Positions 1 to 7,855 are shown, counted from the stretch's first letter. The stretch is 64,000 bases of DNA from JAIVGV01 sp036389335 (GCA_036389335.1 DASVQC010000021.1:62001-126000); one strand, 5' to 3'. Numbers and translations: made by a program. Notes: generated by a model from the sequence alone, not told the origin.

Positions 1-2
1 TG

Positions 3-425
3 ACCTATGAAATGATGGAGGCAGCGTGGCGGCCGGCGGCGCGGGCGGGGCAGCGGCCTGATTGGGTGGAACCCTGGATGGAACCCTTCGCCCGGACTAT
101 CGACGCGGCAAAGAAGTACGTCGTGTCGAGCACCCTGGAGCAGGTCGACTGGAACGCCGAGCTCGTGCGCGGCGATCTGCCAAAGGCGGTTCAGCAGCTC
201 AAGCAGGAGTCGGGTAAGGGGCTGTTCGTGGCAGGCGTAAAGCTCGCGCTGGCGTTAACGGAGCTGGGATTGATTGATGATTACGAGTTTGTGGTGCAGC
301 CCAGACTAGCGGGCCACGGGCCGACATTGTTCGCGGGGCTCTCGAAGCATGTCGATTTGAAGCTCGTGAACCGGCTGGAGTTCGGCTCGGGGGTGGTGGC
401 GCTGCGGTATGAGCCGAGAAAGTAG
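3..425 (+). CDS. RibD C-terminal/dihydrofolate-reductase-like protein, 5' truncated by window edge
   Basis: The reading frame is open from base 3, beginning TYEMM, which resembles the GRxTYE segment of DHFR-like RibD-C proteins, so the N-terminal part lies outside the window. Further family marks are a VVSSTLE strand, a GLFVAGVKLA segment replacing the usual GGG nucleotide-binding loop, and LIDDYEFVVQPRLAGHGPTLF near the C-terminus. Such proteins are annotated dihydrofolate reductase family or riboflavin reductase-like and probably bind NADPH; the substrate is unknown. It is the first cassette gene visible. A trimethoprim-resistance role should not be assumed, since the RibD-C type is distinct from DfrA/DfrB. 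Confidence 0.85.
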   Translation, partial: TYEMMEAAWRPAARAGQRPDWVEPWMEPFARTIDAAKKYVVSSTLEQVDWNAELVRGDLPKAVQQLKQESGKGLFVAGVKLALALTELGLIDDYEFVVQPRLAGHGPTLFAGLSKHVDLKLVNRLEFGSGVVALRYEPRK

Positions 426-603
426 CCGTCGTGACAGAAGCGCTACGGAGCTTTGGAATGATGCTCGCCCGCAGTCACAGCATAAGGTCGAGCTAGAGAT
501 CGTCACCAGCTACGAGCCCCTTGCGAAGTTCAGTAGAGATTTGAAATCCCTTGTTGAAGGGCGAATCAAAGAAGCGGTTCTCGAAGACGATATTTTGCTA
601 TGA
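409..603 (+). CDS. Small hypothetical protein in first cassette
   Basis: A 64-residue ORF overlaps the end of the DHFR-like gene by 17 bases and stops 7 bases before the first attC, which is where a cassette gene usually ends. It has no recognised motif; the C-terminal half is charged and helix-like (FSRDLKSLVEGRIKEAV). The N-terminal 17 residues lie over the upstream gene, so the true start could be later. Without it, about 185 bases of this cassette would be non-coding. It could also be a chance ORF. Confidence 0.4.
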   Translation: MSRESSRRDRSATELWNDARPQSQHKVELEIVTSYEPLAKFSRDLKSLVEGRIKEAVLEDDILL

Positions 604-610
604 ATGGGCA

Positions 611-697
611 GGCTAACAACGGCATGCAGCGGACGCGCAGATAGCGTGCTTCTTAATCTCAATCGCCCGTGCGCGCCGCTGATGCCCGGCGTTAGGC
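611..697 (+). other. attC site 1
   Basis: Left core GGCTAAC at 611-617 and right core GTTAGGC at 691-697. The arms ACAACGGCATGCAGCGG and CCGCTGATGCCCGGCGT pair as an imperfect hairpin, with an unpaired base in the left arm. The stem has AGCGG/CCGCT where sites 2, 4 and 5 have ACCCG/CGGGT, a compensatory difference. Confidence 0.85.
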
Positions 698-881
698 CGC
701 TGCTAAAGATGCGGAATAAACAGCACAAATCCAAAATATCGGTACTGTCCTAATTTGAACCGTAGTACATAAACTCTGGCACCTTACTTGTCGCGTCTCG
801 CCATTGTCTCGCGTTCTGATCGGTGATATAAGCTTGCCATTCCTCGAACCCTCAACCTCTAACCTAAGGAGTCTCCATACA

Positions 882-1127
882 ATGAAACGAAAACTGTTCC
901 CTCTGGCTTTTGTGGTTGTTTTTGCCCTTTCCGGTTGCAATATGAAACCCAAGCCAGCGAAGGTTCCCGGTCCATCTCATCAAAGCGGTGCCCCTAAAAC
1001 CAGAGAGGAACTCGAAAGCGGAGGTGCAAGGTGCGCCGGGCGCACCTGTACAATGCCAAACGGCGACATATACGATTGTACCGTTGCAAGTGCGTGTACT
1101 AAGGTGGGCGGCGACGACCGTAGATAA
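882..1127 (+). CDS. Small cysteine-rich lipoprotein
   Basis: An 81-residue protein starting at ATG 882, ten bases after an AAGGAG ribosome site at 866-871; the longer upstream frame from 804 is rejected on this ground. Residues 1-18 form a lipoprotein signal peptide and the lipobox is ALSGC with the lipidated Cys at residue 19. The mature part is short, Pro/Lys rich, then has four cysteines (patterns RCAGRTC, YDCTVASAC) that could form two disulfides. Function unknown. It is the only gene between attC sites 1 and 2. Confidence 0.7.
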   Translation: MKRKLFPLAFVVVFALSGCNMKPKPAKVPGPSHQSGAPKTREELESGGARCAGRTCTMPNGDIYDCTVASACTKVGGDDRR

Positions 1128-1181
1128 GCCAGCCCCAGCCGCTGCGGCGATAAAGTTAAAAAATCAGTAGAGAGAAGCCGC

Positions 1182-1267
1182 ATCTAACAACGGCATGCAC
1201 CCGACGCCCCATCACGCTGCCTCTTATTAATCTTGCTTGGGGGCGCGGGTAATGCCGGGCGTTAGGC
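1182..1267 (+). other. attC site 2
   Basis: Left core ATCTAAC at 1182-1188, right core GTTAGGC at 1261-1267. Arms AACAACGGCATGCACCCGAC and GCGGGTAATGCCGGGCGTT pair with an extra base on the left arm, as expected for extrahelical bases that orient integrase on the folded bottom strand. Confidence 0.88.
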
Positions 1268-1297
1268 GCTATCGCTCTCAGCAGTTCCTGACAAATC

Positions 1298-1699
1298 ATG
1301 CATGGCTTTATTAAAGAAGAGCGTAATGGCGCGGAAGAATTTGAGGCCAATCGCCCTGCTTTGCCCGCCCACTTCATTGCTAATGATAATCAGAAGGCGG
1401 TCATAACCACCCTAATACCGCTGTGGTTCGCTGTCTTCATGGTGTCTTCTGCTAGCCCTGCCGTGAGGATCAAGGAGTATGAGATTCATAAAATAGAGGT
1501 CGGGGAGTGGGAAGGTGAGCGGTTTATCGCGTCGGTGAAATTCTCTGTAAAACCGGATCGGAGTAGTTTCCGGGTATGGTGGGTTGGTAACGAGAAAAGA
1601 AATTGGGACTGGGTAAGGGATAAGGTGCTGTTATTTACGGTGGTGAAGGAGAAGGATCATTATAGGGTAGAAAGTGTTAACCCGAAGAAGGAAGGGTAA
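1298..1699 (+). CDS. Hypothetical cassette protein with one hydrophobic segment
   Basis: A 133-residue product with a hydrophobic stretch at about residues 38-56 (LIPLWFAVFMVSSASPA) that may be a membrane anchor or internal signal, followed by a beta-rich Lys/Trp-containing domain (SFRVWWVGNEKRNWDWV). No family was recognised. The start is uncertain; an ATG at 1439 just inside the hydrophobic segment is less likely. It fills the cassette between attC sites 2 and 3. Confidence 0.55.
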   Translation: MHGFIKEERNGAEEFEANRPALPAHFIANDNQKAVITTLIPLWFAVFMVSSASPAVRIKEYEIHKIEVGEWEGERFIASVKFSVKPDRSSFRVWWVGNEKRNWDWVRDKVLLFTVVKEKDHYRVESVNPKKEG

Positions 1700-1728
1700 A
1701 TTGTCTTGAATCGTAGCCACAGCGCCGC

Positions 1729-1815
1729 ACCTAACAACGGCATCCAGCGGACGTGCCTCATAGCGGCTCTCGCAAGATGAAGTTGAGCGCGCGCCGCTGA
1801 TGCCGGGCGTTATGC
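1729..1815 (+). other. attC site 3
   Basis: Left core ACCTAAC at 1729-1735, right core GTTATGC at 1809-1815. The stem is of the AGCGG/CCGCT type like site 1, with the same CGGCAT/ATGCCGG basal stem as sites 2, 4 and 5. Confidence 0.87.
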
Positions 1816-1847
1816 CGTTTCTTCTTGTGTGTATAATTTGAGGACTG

Positions 1848-2420
1848 ATGCGGACTAGCAAAACATCTGAACTGATCAAAGTAGGCGAATACTATAGGAA
1901 CTATTCGCCACCTTTCGACGCCTCTAAGCCTGTCCGCCGCCTTCTGCATTATATTCCAGATAAATATTTAGTCGGGCTTCATAGCATCACCTTAACAAAC
2001 TCTCAAAGTACCCGCATGCTGCGTCGTGGTGGAGTTCGGTCACAAAATCGAAAGGTTAGATTCGCTGACTGTCGCGGTCTGTATCGCGCGGGGCAGGTCG
2101 TGCTTCTCATTGATAAGATATTTTTGGATTACCCGACATTCTTTCTTCGCTTGCCCTTTTTCAGAACATATCTAATCGGCGAAGTGCTTTATCATGAGGT
2201 CGGGCATCACATCCACCGGACAAAGAAGCGTGAGCATCGGGATGAAGAGTTCGTGGCAGATGAATGGAGGGATAAATTGTTACGCTCGTTCATGTCGAAA
2301 AGGTATTGGTATTTCTCTGTTATCGCTGTCCCCTATCGACTCCTTATCCGTCCGATTGTGAGTTGGTTTCAAAGGCGAGATAAGGCGAAAAAGTCAGGAT
2401 CAAATCAACGCACGGCATAA
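1848..2420 (+). CDS. Putative zinc metallopeptidase-like protein (HExxH)
   Basis: A 190-residue protein with HEVGH at residues 116-120, the zinc-binding helix of gluzincin-type metalloproteins, preceded by a hydrophobic helix (FFLRLPFFRTYLIGEVLY) and followed by an acidic EEFVADEW at 133-140 that could give the third ligand. The N-terminal part is basic and the C-terminus is Lys/Arg rich. The stop codon TAA lies inside the left core of attC site 4, which is typical of a cassette gene. Substrate unknown; it could be a toxin-antitoxin-type ImmA/IrrE-like or another small peptidase, but no partner is present. Confidence 0.65.
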   Translation: MRTSKTSELIKVGEYYRNYSPPFDASKPVRRLLHYIPDKYLVGLHSITLTNSQSTRMLRRGGVRSQNRKVRFADCRGLYRAGQVVLLIDKIFLDYPTFFLRLPFFRTYLIGEVLYHEVGHHIHRTKKREHRDEEFVADEWRDKLLRSFMSKRYWYFSVIAVPYRLLIRPIVSWFQRRDKAKKSGSNQRTA

Positions 2421-2500
2421 CAACGGCATGCACCCGACGCCCCACCACGATGCCTCTCATGATAGTTGGACCGGGGCGCGGGTGATGCCGGGCGTTAGAT
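2415..2500 (+). other. attC site 4
   Basis: Left core GCATAAC at 2415-2421 overlaps the stop of the upstream gene; right core GTTAGAT at 2494-2500. Arms match site 2 almost base for base, so both belong to one attC lineage. Confidence 0.87.
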
Positions 2501-2512
2501 TTAGAGAGTCTG

Positions 2513-3346
2513 GTGAAGAATATTATGAAAACATGGCTTCTGATCGCATCGGTAGGTTCCCTACTCGCCTTTTCGGTATGGCATTTTTTCTTCAAGACCA
2601 ATCTTAGCGCTCAACCTTCAGGCGGTGTGCAGGCAAAGCCCACACCGGGCCCGGTTGCGAGTCCCACACCGTCGGGAGACTTTAAAGTTTTATTCTTTGC
2701 TGACCAGTCGCTCGAAGAGATTACAAAAGATGTTAAGACCACTAACCCTGCCCCGGCTAACGACCCCTGGTCTCTATTTGCCTCTGCTCTAGCCAAGTCT
2801 CGCGAGGGCAAAGTAGAAGAAGCTAAGCAAGACTTGAAGCGGGTGTTGGCTATCCCAGATGGAGAATCGCGCGTCCGGCTTTGGGCGTGGAAAGCTTTGC
2901 GTGAGTTGGGAGAACGCCCCCGCGCGAACATCTCTGACGCCGTCCACGGTGTTGTGTGTGAGTTACATAATGAGGCCGGAGTGGGCACCATCGCCGCCTA
3001 CTCTGACGGTCGTGCGCGGTGGCTAGGTGGGCAGGGGAAAGTTACTGTCTGGGAGGTGCCCGGCAGTGACGCCGAAATCAGCGCCCTCATCAGAGACTTA
3101 TTAAAATCCGCCGAGCCACTGGTTAAAACAGCGCCTGTGTCCGATAGACACAAAACGCCTGAACCGGAATTGAATTACTTTAGAGTAAGCATCCTAACTT
3201 ACGGCGGCATTCATATCGTTGAAGAGTTCGGCCCTGAGATTGGTGAGAGTCACCGCGTCGCCCCGGTATTTATCGCCAGCGTGAAACTACTGGATGCTCT
3301 GTTAAAAAGATCTGATGATGCAGAGAGAAAAATTACGCCCCCCTAA
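2513..3346 (+). CDS. Membrane-anchored or secreted hypothetical protein
   Basis: A 277-residue protein from GTG 2513 (ATG at 2525 is an alternative). The N-terminus has a signal or anchor helix (LLIASVGSLLAFSVWHFFF), then a Pro/Thr linker (KPTPGPVASPTPSG), then a helical segment resembling one TPR repeat (SLFASALAKSREGKVEEAKQ), then a beta-rich C-terminal domain. This suggests an envelope protein facing the periplasm. Function not recognised. It stops one base before attC site 5. Confidence 0.65.
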   Translation: MKNIMKTWLLIASVGSLLAFSVWHFFFKTNLSAQPSGGVQAKPTPGPVASPTPSGDFKVLFFADQSLEEITKDVKTTNPAPANDPWSLFASALAKSREGKVEEAKQDLKRVLAIPDGESRVRLWAWKALRELGERPRANISDAVHGVVCELHNEAGVGTIAAYSDGRARWLGGQGKVTVWEVPGSDAEISALIRDLLKSAEPLVKTAPVSDRHKTPEPELNYFRVSILTYGGIHIVEEFGPEIGESHRVAPVFIASVKLLDALLKRSDDAERKITPP

Positions 3347-3447
3347 ATCTAACAACGGCATGCACCCGACCCGAATCAGCGCGTCCCTCATGCAAGGATT
3401 GCCGCTACCGGCGGTGCTTCCGCGGCGGGTGATGCCGGGCGTTATGC
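3347..3447 (+). other. attC site 5
   Basis: Left core ATCTAAC at 3347-3353, right core GTTATGC at 3441-3447. Same basal stem as sites 2 and 4 but with a longer central region (101 bases in all) that contains a CCGCTACCGGCGG hairpin. Confidence 0.87.
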
Positions 3448-3482
3448 CGCCTATTATCTGAAGAGTCATTAGTTCTGGTCAT

Positions 3483-4082
3483 ATGTCATCGTTCCTCGGC
3501 CACAGTTTGGCTGCTTACTCGCTCTTCTCCCTCGACCGGCGGGGGCGACCTTCCACGCTCTGGGGGGCGGCGTGGCTCGCGTGGCTGGTAGTGCTCGCCT
3601 CCGCACCCGACATCGATTACCTTGTCCCCGCGCTCGCCTCGACAGCTCATCAAGGGAGCAGGATCACGCACTCCATCGCCTTCAGCCTGCTCCTGCCGCT
3701 GTTCAGCGTCGGCGCGCTGTACTTCGTGAAGGGACTAAAAAGGCAACGCGGGTTGCTGAGCGTTTGCGCCGTGCTGGCCGGGTTGTCGCACCTGGCCTTG
3801 GATTTTCTGGTCGGCGTGACACCCTTACCGCTGCTCTGGCCGCTCAGCACGGCGGCTTTCGCCTCCCCGGTCGGCGTCCTGCCGAGCGCGGGCCGGATAC
3901 AATTATCGAACTACTATTTGTACAGGAACGCGCTCATCGAGCTAGGCGTGCTGGTGCCGATCTTTTACGTCGCGCGCGGATCGTACTGCGGCGAGATTAG
4001 CGCTTGGGACAGAGCAAGGATGATTATATTGCTGCTGGTCGCGGGATGTTTCGTGGGGTGGTCAGTAAGTTTGAGCAGGTGA
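3483..4082 (+). CDS. YdjM-like membrane-bound metal-dependent hydrolase
   Basis: A 199-residue integral membrane protein of the LexA-regulated/YdjM (DUF457) type. Visible family marks are a His in FLGHS (residue 7), PDID at 42-45, R-x-THS at 60-64 and SHLALD at 102-107, spaced between four or five hydrophobic helices. These polar residues in membrane helices are thought to bind metal. The family is linked to phospholipid- or cell-envelope-related hydrolysis, but the substrate is not known. It fills the cassette between attC sites 5 and 6. Confidence 0.8.
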   Translation: MSSFLGHSLAAYSLFSLDRRGRPSTLWGAAWLAWLVVLASAPDIDYLVPALASTAHQGSRITHSIAFSLLLPLFSVGALYFVKGLKRQRGLLSVCAVLAGLSHLALDFLVGVTPLPLLWPLSTAAFASPVGVLPSAGRIQLSNYYLYRNALIELGVLVPIFYVARGSYCGEISAWDRARMIILLLVAGCFVGWSVSLSR

Positions 4083-4113
4083 AAGGGGGCGCTCCACCGC
4101 AAGGGGGCGGCGC

Positions 4114-4215
4114 GCCTAACGACGGCATGCGCCCGACCGCGTGTCGGCGAGTCTCTCGTGCAAGACTTAGCCACGGCGGAGTTGAGTGCGCGGCGTGTGA
4201 TGCCGGGCTTTAGAT
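4114..4215 (+). other. attC site 6, right core altered
   Basis: Left core GCCTAAC at 4114-4120. The right end reads TTTAGAT at 4209-4215 instead of GTTAGAT, so the conserved G of the GTT cleavage core is lost. The rest of the hairpin (ACGACGGCATGCGCCCGAC with GTGTGATGCCGGGC) is intact. Recombination here may be weakened. Confidence 0.75.
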
Positions 4216-4254
4216 TGCCCTCGGCTCGGAATGACGTAAATCAGGAGAGTTGAA

Positions 4255-4782
4255 ATGCGTAAAGTCACATTTCGCGTCGCCAACAGTCTCGATAATTACA
4301 TCGCCCGTAAAGATGGCGCAGTCGACTGGATTCTCGGCGGCGAGGAAGCCTCTTCCGCGATGACGGATTTTTGGAAGACTCTCGATACGGTGGTGATCGG
4401 GCGTAAAACTTATGAGCCCGTGCTGAAAAGCGGCAGGCCCTTTCCGACCTACCCGGGCGTGAAGAATTATGTTCTGTCGCGCACGTTGAAAGAAAGCTCG
4501 GATAAGAACGTGGAGATCGTACGGGAAGATGCAGCCGAGTTCATTCGCAAGTTGAAAACCCAAGACGGTAAAGATATTTTCGTCATGGGCGGCGGCTCGT
4601 TGGCGAAACCGCTTTTTGAGGCAAGCCTGATCGACGAAGTCGGGTTGAACATCCATCCGGTATTGCTCGGCTCAGGCATTCCGCTCTTTCATGAAATGAG
4701 CCGTCAGGTTGTTTTAGAACTGACCGAGTGCAAGAGGTTCAAAAATGGTTGTCTGTTGGTTACTTACCGGGTGAAAGGTTGA
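4255..4782 (+). CDS. Dihydrofolate reductase family protein (RibD C-terminal type)
   Basis: A 175-residue protein with a clear AGGAGAG ribosome site before ATG 4255. Motifs: VIGRKTYE at 47-54, NYVLSRT at 71-77, the nucleotide-binding MGGGSL at 111-116, and LIDEVGLNIHPVLLGSG at 125-141 leading to PLF. This is the YwjB/YyaP-like RibD-C family, NADPH-binding reductases of unknown substrate. It is the second member of this family in the array (the first is at 3-425). A link to antifolate or riboflavin chemistry is inference only. Confidence 0.88.
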   Translation: MRKVTFRVANSLDNYIARKDGAVDWILGGEEASSAMTDFWKTLDTVVIGRKTYEPVLKSGRPFPTYPGVKNYVLSRTLKESSDKNVEIVREDAAEFIRKLKTQDGKDIFVMGGGSLAKPLFEASLIDEVGLNIHPVLLGSGIPLFHEMSRQVVLELTECKRFKNGCLLVTYRVKG

Positions 4783-4819
4783 GGCGTATTTTACAGCCTG
4801 TCGGCAAACAAGCGGCGCA

Positions 4820-4922
4820 GTCTAACAAGTCATTCGAGCGCGACGCCCCGACAGCTTCGCTCTCATGTAACTTCCTAAAGTTCATGCCGAAATCTCTTGT
4901 TTCGCTCAACCGCTGTCTTTAT
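4820..4922 (+). other. Decayed attC site (second lineage)
   Basis: Left core GTCTAAC at 4820-4826 followed by AAGTCATTCGAGCG, which recurs at 7852 and 9260. The right end (CGCTCAACCGCTGTCTTTA, near 4904-4920) aligns with the CGCTCAATCCCGGCGT ends of the other lineage-two sites but has lost the GTTRRRY core. Called a remnant. Confidence 0.45.
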
Positions 4923-4973
4923 TAATATGTTGCCCTCGTGTTTCCAGCACGGGTTGGTTAAAGTTAAAGTGTT

Positions 4974-5954
4974 ATGAGTCTTCTCTTATCACAAAACAGA
5001 TTTACCGGCCTGCTCATTCTAATAGCGTGTTGCGGCTTTACCTTTCAAACGGGGGCGCAGCGATCACGGAGAAGGCCCGTCGCTTCGGAAGTTCGTTTCG
5101 ATTCCGGCGACTCGGCTCGCGGCATTCCGTTCGAACTCCATAACAATCACATTTATCTGCGAGTCAAAGTCAACGACTCCGCGCCGCTCTCGTTTATTTT
5201 GGATTCAGGGGCTTCGACAATCGTCAGCCGCGCACGGGCAGAGTCTTTGGGTTTGAAATTTAATCGAAAAGAACAAGGCTTCGGCGTGGGCGAAGATGCG
5301 GTTGAGGCCTCGCTCGCCGAAGGGGCTTCTTTGAACGTTTCGGGCGCGACTCTGCCCCGCCAAACAATCGCCGTCGCCGACCTAGAGGCCGTGCGAAGTT
5401 TTGAGAAGCGCGCGGTGGACGGCATTCTCGGCTCCGGTTTTTTCAGCAGTCTCGTCGTGGAGATTGATTACGCGGCAAAGGTAATCAATCTTTACGCTCC
5501 GAAAAGGTACAGATACGGGGGAAAAGGCGAGCGCATTCCGCTCGTCGTTGACGAGGACAGCGGACTGATTTTCGCCCGCGCCGTCGTCAAACCGTCAAAC
5601 CGCGCGCCGATCAAAGGGTTGTTCGAGATCGACAGCGGGGGCGGTCACGCCCTTGATTTGAACAGCCCGTTGGTCGAACAGAATAATCTTTTAACCGACT
5701 CTCAAAAGACGAATGCCGTCGCGGTCGGCGGACTCGGCGGTTCGTCGCGCGCGGTCGCGGGGACGGTCGAGTTTTTACAATTAGGACGCAGTAACCGCAT
5801 CAAGAACGTCAAGACGTTTTTTTCTTTGGCGACCGAAGGGATGTTAGCGAACGCCGAGTTTGACGGTAACATCGGCAACGACATTTTGCGGCGTTTCAAC
5901 GTAGTGTTCGATTACTCGCGGCGTTCGCTGTTTTTGGAGCAGCCCGCTAAATAA
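4974..5954 (+). CDS. Secreted retropepsin-like aspartyl protease family protein
   Basis: A 326-residue protein with a signal peptide (about residues 10-28, ending TGAQ). It has two aspartyl-protease triads: FILDSGAST with DSG at 77-79, and FEIDSGGG with DSG at 220-222, each in a half that also carries a VDGILGSGFF-like flap/core segment (148-157). The tandem arrangement gives a pepsin-like bilobal enzyme of bacterial gag-asp type (clan AA). The gene likely acts in the periplasm or outside the cell. It lies between two decayed attC sites. Confidence 0.82.
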   Translation: MSLLLSQNRFTGLLILIACCGFTFQTGAQRSRRRPVASEVRFDSGDSARGIPFELHNNHIYLRVKVNDSAPLSFILDSGASTIVSRARAESLGLKFNRKEQGFGVGEDAVEASLAEGASLNVSGATLPRQTIAVADLEAVRSFEKRAVDGILGSGFFSSLVVEIDYAAKVINLYAPKRYRYGGKGERIPLVVDEDSGLIFARAVVKPSNRAPIKGLFEIDSGGGHALDLNSPLVEQNNLLTDSQKTNAVAVGGLGGSSRAVAGTVEFLQLGRSNRIKNVKTFFSLATEGMLANAEFDGNIGNDILRRFNVVFDYSRRSLFLEQPAK

Positions 5955-5962
5955 ACGACGCA

Positions 5963-6075
5963 ACATAACAAGCCATCCGGGCGGACTGTCCGACGGCTTG
6001 GCTCTCGTCAACGCTCTACGGTTTTCTTTGGATTGCGTGTCGCGGGGGGGCAGCCGCTCAATTCCGGCGGGAGGT
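5963..6075 (+). other. Decayed attC site (second lineage)
   Basis: Left core ACATAAC at 5963-5969, then AAGCCATCCGGGCGGACTG. The right end CAGCCGCTCAATTCCGGCGGGAGGT aligns with the 9360 site but reads GGGAGGT where GTTAGGT is expected. The hairpin can still form. Confidence 0.55.
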
Positions 6076-6118
6076 GCTGCGTGAACTTGTAAGTGAAGTA
6101 AGATGGAGAAGAGCCGTC

Positions 6119-6781
6119 ATGGAAAAAGAGCAAGTCAAAACATTGTATGATTATACTAAATTCCATATAGGTCTATATTCGACCCTGATTACAGGACTGA
6201 TAGCTTTGATAAGTTTTGGGTTTGGCGAAGCCCGCGATCTTTATCTATCGTGGATTAAAGCAATCATTATCGTTTTGCTCATTGCAGGTGTTTTTGGTGC
6301 CATTGTGGCAAGCAGAATCGTGTACGGAAAATGGAGCGAAGATACACTGGCTACGGAGTCCAGCCGTTTTTGGAAGATAAGGCGTTTAGGAAACATTAAA
6401 TGGCGAATCGCAGATATATTTACAACAGTCGAGCACTACGCTTTCTGGATTGCGATCGTTATAGCCATTTTCGGTTTTTATTTTACAAGCGAAATATCTT
6501 CTCCTGATAAGGAGGCGGTTACTAGAAGTCTCAAGCAGCCCGATTGCGTAGCAACATCAATCCTCTGGGTTAAAGGGGCGGATTGCCAACAGGCATCAAA
6601 GGGAGTCGTTACCGTTAAGACGGTCAGATTTATCAAACCCGATTTGGCTATTGTGGATGGTGAAAGTACCATCCCGGTTCCTTCTGGCAATGACGTTAAG
6701 CTAAAAAGTGGGACCTTTACGACCTTGCTGATGAAGAATGACAATCAGTGGTCGGTCAAATTTTGGAAGGCTGATTATTAG
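6119..6781 (+). CDS. Three-helix membrane protein with NTF2-like (DUF4440-type) C-terminus
   Basis: Start taken at ATG 6119 (MEKEQ); the frame extends to 6074 but that part is inside the attC region. The 220-residue product has three hydrophobic helices (LYSTLITGLIALISFGF, WIKAIIIVLLIAGVFGAIV, FWIAIVIAIFGFYF) with the last two about 70 residues apart, then a soluble tail. The tail (FIKPDLAIVDGES, GTFTTLLMKNDNQWSVKFW) looks like the last strands of a SnoaL/DUF4440 NTF2-like domain. Its coding sequence is clearly AT-richer than neighbours. Function unknown. Confidence 0.65.
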   Translation: MEKEQVKTLYDYTKFHIGLYSTLITGLIALISFGFGEARDLYLSWIKAIIIVLLIAGVFGAIVASRIVYGKWSEDTLATESSRFWKIRRLGNIKWRIADIFTTVEHYAFWIAIVIAIFGFYFTSEISSPDKEAVTRSLKQPDCVATSILWVKGADCQQASKGVVTVKTVRFIKPDLAIVDGESTIPVPSGNDVKLKSGTFTTLLMKNDNQWSVKFWKADY

Positions 6782-6793
6782 GTTTCAGACCGC

Positions 6794-6879
6794 ACCTAAC
6801 AACGGCATGCACCCGACGCCCCACCACGAAGTCTCTCATGTGCGCTGAATAGGGACGCGGGTGACGCCGGGCGTTATGC
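6794..6879 (+). other. attC site 9 (first lineage)
   Basis: Left core ACCTAAC at 6794-6800, right core GTTATGC at 6873-6879. Nearly identical to site 4 in the left arm; the right arm has GTGACGCCGG, with a G.C/G.U type change in the stem. Confidence 0.87.
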
Positions 6880-6907
6880 TCCCCGCGGTAGCACACGGGG
6901 CAGAATA

Positions 6908-7393
6908 ATGATCGCAGCGTTTCTTACAGTCCTTCTTGTACTCACGCCGGGTCAGGCGGCGAGTCGGATTTCCGTTGCGCAAAAGAAAGGGTTCATCAGG
7001 CTGCTCAAAACCCTTCCGGTCGAAGGTGAGTTCTACACTGACGAGGCGATTGATAAAGCGGGGCGTTTTCTGCCGGTACTTTTTGCCCTGACCGAAAAGG
7101 ATGTTGAGAAGTACGACATCTACCCCTTCCTCGCGTTGAGCCGTGGCTTATGTGATCGAAAAGTTCATCGCGATTATGCAGTCCGTCATTTCGCGGAGAT
7201 TCGCCACCCGCTGCTGAAGCTTGGCTGGGGAGGGATGTTGTTTGACGCGGGATCAACGTCTCCCGAAATCGTGCGCTTTCTCCGAAGCGCGTTTGAGTCC
7301 GAGAAGCAATCTAAAATATTATCTGAGATGTTGGGCCCGGACTACGATGATTTTCGGCGGCGGGTCGAGGCGTATCCCAATACAAAGAAATAG
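6908..7393 (+). CDS. Secreted hypothetical protein
   Basis: A 161-residue protein with a signal peptide (MIAAFLTVLLVLTPGQAAS). The mature part is mixed helical, with no known motif; it includes FYTDEAIDKAGRFLPVLFAL and a Gly-rich WGGMLFDAG turn. It could be a helical-repeat (HEAT-like) protein. It is the single gene between attC at 6794-6879 and 7404-7491. Confidence 0.65.
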   Translation: MIAAFLTVLLVLTPGQAASRISVAQKKGFIRLLKTLPVEGEFYTDEAIDKAGRFLPVLFALTEKDVEKYDIYPFLALSRGLCDRKVHRDYAVRHFAEIRHPLLKLGWGGMLFDAGSTSPEIVRFLRSAFESEKQSKILSEMLGPDYDDFRRRVEAYPNTKK

Positions 7394-7403
7394 TGAGCGG
7401 CGG

Positions 7404-7491
7404 GCATAACAGCCCATTCAGCCGGACTCGCGACCGGCAAGTCCCTATAAACTCAAGGTCGACAGTTCGCCGGTTGATTCGGGCGTTAGGT
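7404..7491 (+). other. attC site 10 (second lineage, intact cores)
   Basis: Left core GCATAAC at 7404-7410, right core GTTAGGT at 7485-7491. The interior (AGCCCATTCAGCCGGACT and GCCGGTTGATTCGGGC) belongs to the second sequence type. This is the only lineage-two site with both cores intact. Confidence 0.78.
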
Positions 7492-7543
7492 GTTTATTGT
7501 CTCCGGCAACTACTTTAGAATCCGCCGAGTGGGCAGGAGGGCG

Positions 7544-7855
7544 ATGAACTACATAGTTCGCACAGAGGATAATTCACATTACGGCGATGAGTCCGCGCGC
7601 AGAACAGTGGGTGAGTATGAGGATGCCGAAGTGGCCGTGGCCGCCGCCAAACAGATTGTGGACGCAGATTTAGATTCTCTATATCGAGGCGGCATGACGC
7701 CGGACGAGCTGTTCAGTCATTACACCGCGTTTGGTCATGACGCTTACATCATCTCGAACGACGATGGCTGCCAGTTCTCGGCGCGGAATTACGCCGCGGA
7801 ACGGTGTCGCGAGATTTGCAGCGGACATCCTGAAGCCGGACGGCACACCTCATAA
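7544..7855 (+). CDS. Hypothetical cassette protein
   Basis: Start placed at ATG 7544 because an AGGAGG lies seven bases upstream; the longer frame from GTG 7490 begins within the attC. The 103-residue product has an acidic N-terminal half (RTEDNSHYGDES, VGEYEDAEVAVAAAKQIVD) and a motif GHDAYIISND near the middle. No family recognised. A short soluble protein is likely. Confidence 0.65.
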   Translation: MNYIVRTEDNSHYGDESARRTVGEYEDAEVAVAAAKQIVDADLDSLYRGGMTPDELFSHYTAFGHDAYIISNDDGCQFSARNYAAERCREICSGHPEAGRHTS

